DNA from: Lewinellaceae bacterium
Lineage (GTDB): Bacteria; Bacteroidota; Bacteroidia; Chitinophagales; Saprospiraceae
Reading direction: 5' to 3'
Assembly: GCA_016708875.1 (NCBI GenBank)
Contig: JADJFA010000016.1
Coordinates: 1-64,000, forward strand
DNA: 64,000 bases
Shown here piece by piece: positions 26,228 through 35,625 of the stretch (the first letter of the stretch is position 1; every line of letters begins with the position of its first letter). The position numbers and the translations under genes were made by a program. Below the pieces are notes generated by a model that saw nothing but the letters and a program-made list of their open reading frames with translations, ran no database searches and had not been told where the DNA came from.

Positions 26228-27661
26228 ATGCAAAAACTACTGCTCCCTTTCTTCTTTTTCTGTTCGGCTTTTAATGCCTTGTACAGCCAGTCTGCCATCG
26301 TATCTGACCCGCTATTTATACGCTCGGACTATGGCTACGAAATCATCGGCCGACTGGGTGATCGTGTTTTGGTTTTCCGGGACCGGTACGACGATTTTGT
26401 GGTGCAGGCCTTTGACAATCAGATGCGCCTTAGTTGGAGCAAAGACCTTGATGACCTTGACCGTCGGGGGATGCGTGTATTGGGCGTAGTGCCCGGGCGC
26501 AATGATTTTTCGGTGGTATTTCAAGTTCGCAGGCGCGGCCACACCCTCCTACGCGTACACAAGTACGACCCAAATGCCAACTTGATTGACAGTATGATGA
26601 TCAAGGACTACGGAGAGCGGCTTTTCAATACACCCGTGCTCGACCTGATGCACAGCGAAGACCGCAACTGCGTAGTGGTGTACAATACTGCAGAACGAGA
26701 TCATATAGAGGCCGTTGCGTTTCATTTGGACAAAATGCAAGTGCTTTGGGATACGGTGTCTGTAGTAGACGATGCTACCGATTTTTTTGAAGACCGGCAA
26801 CCCGAAATCACACTCAGCAACGCGGGCGCGTTTTTTTGGGTATCGGAAAGAAACAACCGACGAGGCAAACTGGACAAGCACGAAATCAAAATCCTTCGTT
26901 TTGATGCCGGAGGGGTTCATACCAACCGCGTTGCGCTCGGCGCCTACCTAACGGTGGATTCCAGGTATATTTTTGACAACCTGAACAACCGTCTTACTGC
27001 CGCGGGGCTTTGGGCTGAGAAAGGTCGGGAACGTGCCAACGGGACATTTTATCTGAGTCTTGTGCCAGGCAAGGATTCGGTACAAGTACTTCGTTATGAA
27101 CCTTTTGACGAAAAATTTATGTCCATCCTTCGACAAAAAGATGGGGGGGATGATTCACGCGGAATTGCCGATGCTCAGCTGCGTGAATTGCTTTTGAGGC
27201 AAGACGGCGGCATTATCCTGGTAGCCGAGCGCTACCACGAGGTGCAGCGCGGGGCGGCGGCGGGGCGTGGCTTTTTTCGCGATGGGATGCGCATGATTGT
27301 AGACTATTATTACGACGATGTTTTTGTATTGGCAATCCAGCCCGACGGCCAGACGCAGTGGAAATCGGCCCTGCACAAAAAGCAATATTCACAGGACGAT
27401 GAGGGCACCTTTTCCTCCTATTTTCTCATGCGGAACGCGGATCAAATGCGGTTCTTTTTCAACGACGAAATTAAATACGAAAATACCTGCAGCGAGTATG
27501 TGCTGAGCGCAGTCGGAGCATTTGACCGCAATAGCCTGCTCAACACCCTGAATCAAAATCTTCGGCTCCGGTTTCGTGATGCGCTGCAACTGAATGCTAC
27601 GGAAAGCATAGTGCCATCTGAATTTCGGGGGAGGTTGAAATTGGTGTTGCTGCGGTTTTGA
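26228..27661 (+). CDS. secreted protein of unknown function
   Basis: About 477 residues from ATG 26228, which begins a signal peptide (MQKLLLPFFFFCSAFNALYS). The longer frame upstream runs through aroQ antisense and was discarded. The mature protein has repeated beta-strand segments with aromatic/charged alternation (RSDYGYEIIGRLGDRVLVF, LLRVHKYDPNANLIDSMMI, VFVLAIQPDGQTQWKSAL), like a propeller of the type that reads 'local' versus 'sent' commands. No enzyme motif is visible. It has no C-terminal sorting domain, so it probably stays in the periplasm or outer membrane. Confidence 0.7.
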   Translation: MQKLLLPFFFFCSAFNALYSQSAIVSDPLFIRSDYGYEIIGRLGDRVLVFRDRYDDFVVQAFDNQMRLSWSKDLDDLDRRGMRVLGVVPGRNDFSVVFQVRRRGHTLLRVHKYDPNANLIDSMMIKDYGERLFNTPVLDLMHSEDRNCVVVYNTAERDHIEAVAFHLDKMQVLWDTVSVVDDATDFFEDRQPEITLSNAGAFFWVSERNNRRGKLDKHEIKILRFDAGGVHTNRVALGAYLTVDSRYIFDNLNNRLTAAGLWAEKGRERANGTFYLSLVPGKDSVQVLRYEPFDEKFMSILRQKDGGDDSRGIADAQLRELLLRQDGGIILVAERYHEVQRGAAAGRGFFRDGMRMIVDYYYDDVFVLAIQPDGQTQWKSALHKKQYSQDDEGTFSSYFLMRNADQMRFFFNDEIKYENTCSEYVLSAVGAFDRNSLLNTLNQNLRLRFRDALQLNATESIVPSEFRGRLKLVLLRF

Positions 27662-27666
27662 GGGGG

Positions 27667-27757
27667 GGAACACGGATGACACGGATGAGACACGGATTTT
27701 CACGGATTCTTTTTTGATTGGGAAAAATCCGTGTCTCATCCGTGTCATCCGTGTTCC
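27667..27757. repeat. ACACGGATGACACGGAT palindrome, copy 2
   Basis: GAACACGGATGACACGGATG at the left and CATCCGTGTCATCCGTGTTC at the right, about 34-base arms with a 22-base loop. It follows the stop at 27,661 and probably ends that transcript. The rest of the gap to Lon (27,758-27,983) shows no gene. Confidence 0.8.
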
Positions 27758-27983
27758 ATCTGCCGTTTTGTCGCGTAAGTCCAAATATCATCTGCCAAAG
27801 GCTGCAATTTTTCGGGCTGGCAGGTTGTTTGCCATGGGGTCTAGTGGTCGTAAAAGGACAAATTTGTTGTCAGTTTGACACAAAACCATTTTTCCCACCA
27901 TTTTTCCAGCTATAATTCCCATGTTTGCGTCATTGAAAAACGCGGCGTTTTCAATTTTTACTCCCCCATTCGTTTCTATTCGT

Positions 27984-30449
27984 ATGTTTGATAACTATAT
28001 GATGTCGCAACAATCAGACGATGAGCCTGATTTCGTGCCACTTTTCTCCCTTGAAGAAGACGACGAAAAGGCTGGCGAAGTGTTCCCGGACACTGTGCCG
28101 CTCCTTCCGTTGAAAAATACTGTGCTGTTTCCCGGCATCGTCACGCCCATTACCGTGGGCCGCGATAAAAGCATCCGTGCCGTACAACGCGCCTACGAAG
28201 GCGACCGCTACATCGGGGTGCTTTCTCAAAAAGACCTCAAAATCGAGTCACCCTCTGCCCGCGACCTCTTCCGCGTAGGTACTGTGGCGCGTATTCTGAA
28301 GCTCCTCAAGATGCCCGACGGCTCCACCACTGCAATCCTCCAGGGCCGCAAGCGTTTCCACCTCGACGATCTGATGCACGACGACCCCTATATGGTCGGC
28401 CAAATCAGCACGCTCGAATACGACCCGCCCAAAAACAAACTGGAATTCCGGGCCATGATCAGTAGTGTGCGCGATGCCGCACGGCAGATCATTGAACTGT
28501 CTCCGCAGATTCCATCTGAGGCTGTAGTGATGTTGAAAAACATCAACAACGACAACTTCCTGCTCAACTTCATTGCGTCCAACCTGGGCATCCCGGTCAA
28601 CAGCAAGCAGGAAATACTCGAAATCAACAACCTCAAGGACAAGGCCAGCGCTATTCTTCAGCACATGGATTCGGAGCTGCAACTGCTTGAGCTCAAAGAT
28701 CAAATCGAGTCAAAAGTGCGCGTGGATATTGAAAAGCAACAGCGCGACTATTACCTCAACCAGCAACTCAAAACCATTCAAGAGGAACTTGGAAATAACC
28801 CTCAGGAAGAAGAAATTGACGCCTTGGTGCGCCGTGCAAAAAAGAAAAAATGGCCGAAACCTGTGGAGGAAGCCTTTAACCGCGAGGTGAACAAAATGCG
28901 CCGCGTGAACCCACAGATTGCCGAATATGCCATTGGGGTCACCTATTTGGAAACCCTCCTCGAACTGCCCTGGCAGGAATATACCAAGGATCAATTTGAC
29001 CTTAAAAAAGTGCAACAAGTGCTCGACCGCGACCATTACGGCCTTACCAAAGTGAAGGATCGCATCATGGAGCACCTCGCTGTTTTGAAACTGAAGGGTG
29101 ACATGAAAGCCCCCATTCTTTGCCTTGTAGGCCCTCCAGGGGTGGGTAAAACCTCCCTGGGCGCCAGTGTCGCACGCGCCTTAAAACGCAAGTACATCCG
29201 CATGAGCCTTGGCGGCCTTCACGACGAGGCCGAGATCCGCGGGCACCGAAAAACCTATATCGGTGCGCTGCCGGGACGAATCGTGCAATCCTTGAAAAAA
29301 GCAAAGGCGGGCAACCCTGTTTTTATCCTCGACGAAATAGACAAAGTAGGCAAGGATTTCCGGGGCGACCCTTCTTCTGCCCTGCTGGAAGTGCTGGATC
29401 CTGAACAAAATACCTCGTTTTACGACAACTATTTGGAACTCGAATTCGACCTCTCCAAAGTGTTGTTCATCGCCACGGCCAACACGCTGAGCACCATCCA
29501 GCCAGCCCTGCTCGACCGGATGGAGATCATTGATATCGCGGGCTATTCGCAGGAAGAAAAGGTAGAGATTGCCCGGCGTCACCTGGTGCCCTCCGAGCGG
29601 AAAGGTCACGGACTCAAGCCTGGGCAGGTGAAAATCAGTGAGAAGGCTTTGGTCAAAATAGTGCAGAGTTACACCGCAGAAAGCGGGGTGCGTAACCTGG
29701 CCCGGGAGATTGGCTCCGTCATGCGTTCCATTGCCAAAAAAGTGGCCATGGAAGAGGAATACGATGTGATGGTGAAGCCCGAACACCTACATGGTATACT
29801 TGGCCCTACCAAGTTTGATTCGGAAGTATACAAAGAAAAACAATCGCCGGGTGTGGCTATCGGTTTGGCCTGGACCTCTGTGGGCGGTGAAATACTGTTC
29901 ATTGAGGTCAGCCTGAATAAGGGCAGCGGTCGTCTACAACTTACCGGAAACCTCGGCGACGTGATGAAAGAAAGCGCCACTACTGCGCTCAGTTACATCC
30001 GGGCACATGCTGAGCAATTGGGCATTGAAGCGGAGGCCTTTGAAAAAAACGACATCCACATCCACATCCCCGAAGGCGCCATTCCGAAAGACGGACCATC
30101 GGCGGGCGTTACCATGCTTACGGCAATAACCTCGGCGTTCACGGGCAGACCGCTGAAGCCATTTTTAGCCATGACGGGAGAAATAACCCTGCGCGGCAAA
30201 GTGCTTCCAGTGGGTGGTATCAAAGAAAAAATCCTCGCCGCCAAACGTGCCGGAATCAAAGAAGTCATTCTTTGCAAGGACAATCAAAAGCACGTGGAAG
30301 AAATCGAGAAGAATTACATCCAAGGCTTAAGTTTCCATTATGTGGACCGCATGGTCGAGGTTTTGGAAATTGCGATTGGCCTGGAAAAGCCGATAAAGCG
30401 AAGCGGGAATGGGGCAGCGAAAGTTAAGCGGGTAAGGGCAGAGGCTTGA
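27984..30449 (+). CDS. lon: ATP-dependent protease Lon
   Basis: An intact protein of about 821 residues. It has an N-terminal substrate-binding LON domain (VPLLPLKNTVLFPGIVTPI), a coiled-coil segment (LNQQLKTIQEELG), an AAA+ module with Walker A GPPGVGKTS and Walker B VFILDEIDK, and the S16 protease domain with the catalytic Ser in PKDGPSAGVTM and catalytic Lys in VGGIKEKILAAKRAG. It degrades misfolded and regulatory proteins in the cytoplasm. I prefer the start at 27984 (MFDNYMMSQQ); an in-frame ATG at 27921 would add 21 residues not typical of the family. Transcribed alone. Confidence 0.95.
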   Translation: MFDNYMMSQQSDDEPDFVPLFSLEEDDEKAGEVFPDTVPLLPLKNTVLFPGIVTPITVGRDKSIRAVQRAYEGDRYIGVLSQKDLKIESPSARDLFRVGTVARILKLLKMPDGSTTAILQGRKRFHLDDLMHDDPYMVGQISTLEYDPPKNKLEFRAMISSVRDAARQIIELSPQIPSEAVVMLKNINNDNFLLNFIASNLGIPVNSKQEILEINNLKDKASAILQHMDSELQLLELKDQIESKVRVDIEKQQRDYYLNQQLKTIQEELGNNPQEEEIDALVRRAKKKKWPKPVEEAFNREVNKMRRVNPQIAEYAIGVTYLETLLELPWQEYTKDQFDLKKVQQVLDRDHYGLTKVKDRIMEHLAVLKLKGDMKAPILCLVGPPGVGKTSLGASVARALKRKYIRMSLGGLHDEAEIRGHRKTYIGALPGRIVQSLKKAKAGNPVFILDEIDKVGKDFRGDPSSALLEVLDPEQNTSFYDNYLELEFDLSKVLFIATANTLSTIQPALLDRMEIIDIAGYSQEEKVEIARRHLVPSERKGHGLKPGQVKISEKALVKIVQSYTAESGVRNLAREIGSVMRSIAKKVAMEEEYDVMVKPEHLHGILGPTKFDSEVYKEKQSPGVAIGLAWTSVGGEILFIEVSLNKGSGRLQLTGNLGDVMKESATTALSYIRAHAEQLGIEAEAFEKNDIHIHIPEGAIPKDGPSAGVTMLTAITSAFTGRPLKPFLAMTGEITLRGKVLPVGGIKEKILAAKRAGIKEVILCKDNQKHVEEIEKNYIQGLSFHYVDRMVEVLEIAIGLEKPIKRSGNGAAKVKRVRAEA

Positions 30450-30506
30450 GGAATGAACGAAACAATTGGAGCCCTTGATTTTGAAGGATTTTTATAGGTT
30501 GCAACA

Positions 30507-30535
30507 TTTTGCAGGCGGCGCGAGGATTACCTTTG
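30507..30535 (+). promoter_or_regulatory. putative promoter of the ATPase/DUF4276 pair
   Basis: TTTTG at 30507-30511 followed after 16 bases by TACCTTTG at 30528-30535, close to the TTTG/TAnnTTTG consensus. A second TACCTTTG at 30551-30558 lies closer to the ATG at 30584 and is an alternative. Confidence 0.45.
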
Positions 30536-30583
30536 CGCCGCCTGTTTTATTACCTTTGCCAACTTGATTTTTTCATAAAAAAC

Positions 30584-31642
30584 ATGATAAAGCATATAAA
30601 AGCCTCCAATTTGCTCTCGTTCGGTCCTGATGGACTGGATTTGGAACTGCAAAATCTGAATGTGTTGATTGGGCCGAATGGGTCGGGAAAATCGAATTTC
30701 TTGGAGATATTTGAAGTGTTGAGGTCTCTGCCAAAGGGCAAAGAAGATAGCAATAATTTAAGTAGAGTGATTGCTATGAGTGGAGGGACGACGGAATGGA
30801 AATGGAAAGGTGCGAATTACCTTTTTGATACGACTATAGAGATTATACATAAAGAAACCAATTCAATGGATTTGATTCACAGATTTATATTGGGATTGGA
30901 TGAGTTGCCATTTGAAGGATTAGTTTATTCAGAATTCATAGAACGTATTGAAAGTAAGGGAAGTTCTAGAAAAACCATTTTCCTTTTCAAGGATAACCAA
31001 ATTGGCGATGGTAAAACATCTGTGGCTGCAAAAAGAGGTAATCCTGGTTTGTCTATTATTGCAGAGCGTAATCTTGATTTCAGATTCACTACATTTTTTT
31101 TTTTACAAAGCGGTTCGCCTCTATCGCGAATGGGGGCCCGTCGTTTGGACGCCTTTCCACTCAACGATCCACCAACGGGCCTTAGTCAACGCATTACAAG
31201 AACTATATGAAGGAATCACCGATTTTGAGGTGATTACCGAAGGTGGAACCGTCCAAATTTTCTTTTCGGAAGGCGATTTCTCTATTCCTGCTACTCGCCT
31301 TTCGGATGGGACGCTTCGCTATATCTGCATTCTTGCGATCCTTCTTGACCCTACTCCGCCGCCACTTATTTGTATAGAAGAGCCTGAATTAGGCCTTCAC
31401 CCTGACATCATTCCCAAATAACCTTTGGCCAGCTTTCTAAACGTACACAATTGATATAACTACATTCTGATGTGTTAATTGACGCATTAAGCGAACAACC
31501 TGAATCGGTATTAGTCTGTGAAAAACACGATGGGCAAACCCAAATCAAACGACTCAATCGTGACGATCTATCTCATTGGCTTACCGATTATCGCCTTGGT
31601 CAACTTTGGATGCGAGGTGAGATAGGAGGTACGCGATGGTAA
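30584..31642 (+). CDS. AAA ATPase (ABC/RecF-like, AAA_21), frameshifted
   Basis: About 350 codons from ATG 30584, with breaks at a poly-T run near 31,105 and around 31,415-31,460. The N-terminus MIKHIKASNLLSFGPDGL leads into LNVLIGPNGSGKSNFLEIFE (Walker A). After repair come a lid region, the signature-like RLSDGTLRYICILAILL, Walker B plus catalytic Glu in LICIEEPELGLHPD, and a His-switch-like THSDVLIDAL. It is the SMC/RecF-type ATPase used in many two-gene defence modules. Its stop (31640-31642) overlaps the start of the DUF4276 gene (ATGGTAA), which implies translational coupling and joint function. Confidence 0.8.
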
Positions 31643-32236
31643 CCGTCAGAATCTATATTGAAGGCGGCGGCGATGGCAAGGACTTGGATATCCGTTTTCG
31701 AGAAGCATGGACCAAGTTTTCAAAGCTGCTGGTTTAGCAGGTCGAATGCCCCGGCCTGTTCGTGGCAAAGGAAGAACTAATACATTCGACCTCTTTTCCA
31801 CCGCAATCCAGAATATTCAGCCCAATGAAATGCCCTTGCTGCTTTTGGACAGCGAATATGAAATAGTCTCTGGCAAAACAGTCTGGCAACACCTTAAGGT
31901 TCGTGATGGTTTTATCAAGCCTAATAGCGCCTCAGATGAACACGCTTACCTGATGGCCCAGGTGATGGAAACTTGGCTTCTCGCTGACCCAGATACTCTT
32001 CGCGCCTATTTCGTCAGCAAATTCAAAGCCGACAAAATCCCTGTATGGAAAGATTTGGAGGCACAACCAAACCTGCTGTTCTTAAGGCACTTGAAAATGC
32101 TACCGTTGAATGCGAGAAGCCATACACGAAAGGTAAAGTCTCGTTTGAAATTTTAGGAAAAACCAATCCTCAAAAAGTCAAAGAGAAGTGCCCGAATGCA
32201 AAGCGGTTGTTAGATTTTTTAGCGCAAAAACGATGA
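31636..32236 (+). CDS. DUF4276 (Toprim-like) partner protein, frameshifted
   Basis: About 200 codons in three frames, with breaks near 31,718 and 32,055. It begins MVTVRIYIEGGGDGKDLDIR, a Toprim-type first acidic motif (IEGGGD), continues with GRMPRPVRGKGRTNTFD, has the second acidic motif MPLLLLDSEYEI, then HAYLMAQVMETWLLADPDTL, and ends with the family-typical TKGKVSFEILGKTNP and NAKRLLDFLAQKR. DUF4276 is related in fold to the DUF4435/OLD Toprim nucleases. The coupled start with the AAA ATPase suggests an ATPase-regulated nuclease, by analogy with PARIS and OLD-type systems. Enzyme activity has not been shown for this family, as far as I know. Confidence 0.75.
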
Positions 32237-32246
32237 GATGGAAGGG

Positions 32247-35200
32247 CTACATCCCAATCTTCACCATCCGACTCCTCCCCACTGTCCTTCCCCCCGCATT
32301 CAGTACCTCCACCCAATACATCCCATTTGGCATTCCATCGCCTAGCACGATTTGATTCCCAGAAACTTGCTGGACAAACCTCACTTGCCCCAGCGCATCA
32401 CGCACCCGCACACTGAAATTTTGCCCTAACCACTCCACCGGGATTTCCAATTGAAACGCCCCGGTAGTGGGGTTGGGGAATACTCGAATCTCCATGATTG
32501 ATTGATTTTCAAGCGGTTTAATACCCGTCGGGTTTTCCACACACGCTGCCATCTGGTCAATCAACACTTGAAATTTTGGCCGGTCGTTCCAGGGCGCCGG
32601 GTCGTCCTCATCGAAGATGTGGCCCCAGGAACCGTACTGGCTTTCCCAGGGGCCAGTGAGCACAAAAGCCAAGGGCAATTCGCTGCCCAATCTCCGAAGG
32701 CTGTCGAGCATACGGTCATAAAGTGCGTACATTCCAGGATGCACCTGTGCGTCGTACATGGATTGGATATAGGGTGGTATGCTGAGGTCCGTGAAGTGCT
32801 GACCGCCTTCGTAGTTCACCACTTTTTTGCCGTAGAGTTTGGCGGTGTTGTACACCATTTCCCAGTGTGGGTAAAAGTTGAGGAAGACGCTGTTCGCGTT
32901 CTCCAAAACATCTTCCGGCGTGGCTGATGCACCGAGTGATTGCAGGTTGGGATTTCCTGATGACCCATGATCGAGACCGACGTACCAGGAGGGCGAAATG
33001 TAGTCGTACTTGTTTTGGTCGGCATGGGCAAGTATTTCCTCGGTGATCCAATCGTAGCCGTTTTGGGTGCCGAGCACCCGGCGCAATCGGGTGTTTTGAT
33101 TGCCCCACACGTTCATCCAAATATCAAATGCGTGTAAAGACCGCTCGACATAGCGACGTGGGTAACTAATGTTCTGCGGGCCGTTGTCGGTTACCCAGTG
33201 CGCTTGCGGGAAAATCCAGTTCCAGACCTCGTTGCTGTATTCAATGTACACGGTTATGCCGGGTTCAAGTTGGTCGCGGAACATGGCGGCCATCTGGGCG
33301 ATATATTCGTCGTCGGCCTGGTGCGGGATGCAGAGCCAGATGTTTTTATCTAACTGGTTGGCTACCTGGATGATGTACTCGTAAGCCAGGCCACCATTCG
33401 GGCTTTCAGCTTGAGAATAATAGTTGGGGAGCGTCCTATTCGCCCATTGCACTTGATTGCTGCCATTGGTGTGCGCCCAGTCCATGAATCGCAGGGTGTT
33501 GAATTCACTGCATTTGTCCAGAAAACCTTGTCGAAATGGCTGGGTTTGGTAGGTATTGATATTGCTCAATTCCAACACCCGGATGTTGCGCACGTGATTG
33601 CCCAACTGCGAAGCAGTGAGGTTGAAAAAGATGTTCCCTATGTCATTTACCACAAAATCAATTTGACCTGGCTGGTTGCTGGTCACCGTGACAGCCCCCT
33701 GCATTTGTAGGGTTCCAATGCCCTCGTATATCAATCGCAAAGGCACTCCTTGTGGAACAAAACCACTGGCCGAAATGATGCCCCGGAGGAGGTTTTGGCC
33801 GCTTCCATTGGGGACGGTGAAAGGGATTTGCGTGGCGTACCCGTCTACATCAACAGGAATATGTGCTTGATTTTCAGTATTCCAAATAAAATTCCCCCCC
33901 GGTGGATTGGGATCGTAGGTAATCCAGGTGCCGCAGGATTTGAAAAAATCCTTGAATGGGCGACTCGGCGTCCAATAGGCCAGACCTTCAATACCTACGC
34001 CGATTTTCATTGCGCATGGGTCGGGCGTCCAGCCCGGACAAGTGTTGCTGTCGCGCTGGATGTGAACGGTGAACGTATCGCGGCAGCCATTACCGCCATT
34101 GGCCGTGAGTTGGTAAATGCCTGGCGCCAGGTTGTCGTAGAGGTTCTGGTTTCCATTTACGGGAGCAATGGTCGCTCCTCCGCTGTTTTTCAATTGAAGC
34201 GGAATGTTGGTGTAATTCGTAACGCGGAAACGCCCGTCGTTGCCCGTGCAAGAGGCCAATTTTTCATTAACCAGGCCTAACTGACAACTGAAAGAACCGC
34301 TGGCATCCAGCACTGTAATCGTTTTAGAGAAGGAATGTTGAACCCCTTGATCGTCTTCCACCGTCAAGTTGACCGTCAGGATTCCGGTGGCCGTGTACGT
34401 ATGCATAACGGTTTGTCCTGAGGCATTAGGTGAGCCGTCGCCAAAGTCCCAGCGGTAGGAAACGATACTGCCATCAGGGTCGCTGGAGGCCGAGCCGTCA
34501 AAGTTCACCTGAAGCGGAGCCATGCCCGTGGGCGGGTTCATGCTAAAGGCCGCGTTGGGCGGCTGATTCACGGCTACGGAGGGGTCGGGAACTGTACAAG
34601 CGTACGATTCGCCCATGCGAATCTCGTCGGCCTGACCGCTCGCAGCGTCGTCACCGAGATAAAACGCGAGGCTTCGGATAAGGACGGGATTATTCGTTGT
34701 TTGGGTCAGTGTGGGTGTAGGTGCTGGCGTATCATTGCCCAGTGAACTTGGATTCACAAACACCGAAACAGTGGTAGATCCCGCCAAAAATTCAAATTTT
34801 ACGACAAAAAACGCCGTCTCATTTGGCAGCATCGGCAAAGTGGTGGGATAATATTGGTCTCTTATGCGCAGCGTCCAGCGGCGTTGTCCGCCTACATTTG
34901 AGTTGCTGCCGAAATATCCAACCGCCACTTTGTTGGAAGTACAGCCGTCGCACCATTGCAGGTCGCTTTGGTGCCAAATAGCAGCCACCGTTTCATCGTT
35001 GTTCTGATTTTTTCGAAGCAAAATGCTGGCCCAGAGCGTGGTGCCCGCTTTGCCAATGGCATCATCTTGCGTGAGCCAATCGGCGAATGGTCCGTCGGTG
35101 CTGGTGTTCAGTCGGCGACCCGATGTCAGGTAAGCCAAACCTCCCGAAGTGTAATTGCCCACCGTTTGGAGATCGAGCCAATTGAGTGGATTTGCAGCGG

Positions 35201-35393
35201 TGATCTGGTATCCGGGTAGGGTAGTGGTCTCGTTTTGGACGTTCCAGGGGGATTGCCATCCCGTTCCACCTTGCAAACCTTCGAGAGGTGTGTTGGCGGT
35301 ATAGTCGAAACCGTCGTAAGCGAGGTAGTTGCAGGTTTGAGCAGAAGTGTTTTGAAGGAGAAATAGCAGGAAAGGGATGATGAAGAGGCGCAT
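32247..35393 (-). CDS. large secreted PKD-domain protein, glycosidase-like, T9SS
   Basis: About 1048 intact residues from ATG 35391-35393, with a signal peptide (MRLFIIPFLLFLLQNTSAQ). A jelly-roll-like N-terminal domain (residues 20-265) is followed by a PKD domain (SSDPDGSIVSYRWDFGDGSP) and a small Cys-containing module. Then comes a 450-residue region with VYIEYSNEVWNW and VVNYEGGQHF, which could be the acid/base and nucleophile of a clan A (TIM-barrel) glycoside hydrolase. A type A sorting domain ends it (IRVFPNPTTGAFQLEIP, NGMYWVEV). The hydrolase reading is inference from the Asn-Glu and Glu-Gly-Gly motifs; the secretion route is clear. Convergent with the DUF4276 gene, 10 bases apart. 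Confidence 0.8.
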   Translation of the reverse strand: MRLFIIPFLLFLLQNTSAQTCNYLAYDGFDYTANTPLEGLQGGTGWQSPWNVQNETTTLPGYQITAANPLNWLDLQTVGNYTSGGLAYLTSGRRLNTSTDGPFADWLTQDDAIGKAGTTLWASILLRKNQNNDETVAAIWHQSDLQWCDGCTSNKVAVGYFGSNSNVGGQRRWTLRIRDQYYPTTLPMLPNETAFFVVKFEFLAGSTTVSVFVNPSSLGNDTPAPTPTLTQTTNNPVLIRSLAFYLGDDAASGQADEIRMGESYACTVPDPSVAVNQPPNAAFSMNPPTGMAPLQVNFDGSASSDPDGSIVSYRWDFGDGSPNASGQTVMHTYTATGILTVNLTVEDDQGVQHSFSKTITVLDASGSFSCQLGLVNEKLASCTGNDGRFRVTNYTNIPLQLKNSGGATIAPVNGNQNLYDNLAPGIYQLTANGGNGCRDTFTVHIQRDSNTCPGWTPDPCAMKIGVGIEGLAYWTPSRPFKDFFKSCGTWITYDPNPPGGNFIWNTENQAHIPVDVDGYATQIPFTVPNGSGQNLLRGIISASGFVPQGVPLRLIYEGIGTLQMQGAVTVTSNQPGQIDFVVNDIGNIFFNLTASQLGNHVRNIRVLELSNINTYQTQPFRQGFLDKCSEFNTLRFMDWAHTNGSNQVQWANRTLPNYYSQAESPNGGLAYEYIIQVANQLDKNIWLCIPHQADDEYIAQMAAMFRDQLEPGITVYIEYSNEVWNWIFPQAHWVTDNGPQNISYPRRYVERSLHAFDIWMNVWGNQNTRLRRVLGTQNGYDWITEEILAHADQNKYDYISPSWYVGLDHGSSGNPNLQSLGASATPEDVLENANSVFLNFYPHWEMVYNTAKLYGKKVVNYEGGQHFTDLSIPPYIQSMYDAQVHPGMYALYDRMLDSLRRLGSELPLAFVLTGPWESQYGSWGHIFDEDDPAPWNDRPKFQVLIDQMAACVENPTGIKPLENQSIMEIRVFPNPTTGAFQLEIPVEWLGQNFSVRVRDALGQVRFVQQVSGNQIVLGDGMPNGMYWVEVLNAGGRTVGRSRMVKIGM

Positions 35394-35485
35394 AGGATCG
35401 GAGAATTTTGAAGACAAAGAAACGCCAAGTTCTAGCACTGCGCAATCACCTGAATGGGTGACAGGGATTTAGCCCATTAGCAAAT

Positions 35486-35567
35486 GGAACACGGATGCCA
35501 CGGATTAATGGTGAAGTTCAGTCCAAAATCCGTGTCTTATCCGTGTCATCCGTGTTCTACACGATTA
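35486..35567. repeat. ACACGGATGACACGGAT palindrome, copy 3
   Basis: GGAACACGGATG and CACGGATTA on the left, AATCCGTGTCTTATCCGTGT and CATCCGTGTTCTACACGATT on the right. The right end (TTCTACACGATTAA) is shared with the copy at 11,748-11,762, showing that the element has a defined edge. Confidence 0.8.
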
Positions 35568-35571
35568 ATCC

Positions 35572-35610
35572 AAAAAAAAAATTGGGCGCCGATGTTTCAT
35601 CGACGCCCAA
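35572..35610 (-). terminator. rho-independent terminator of the type B sorting-domain gene
   Basis: On the minus strand a GC-rich hairpin (TTGGGCGTCGATG-aaa-CATCGGCGCCCAA, one mismatch) is followed directly by nine or more T residues. It lies 16 bases after the stop of the gene ending at 35,626. Confidence 0.9.
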
Positions 35611-35625
35611 CTATAAAACTCCCCT

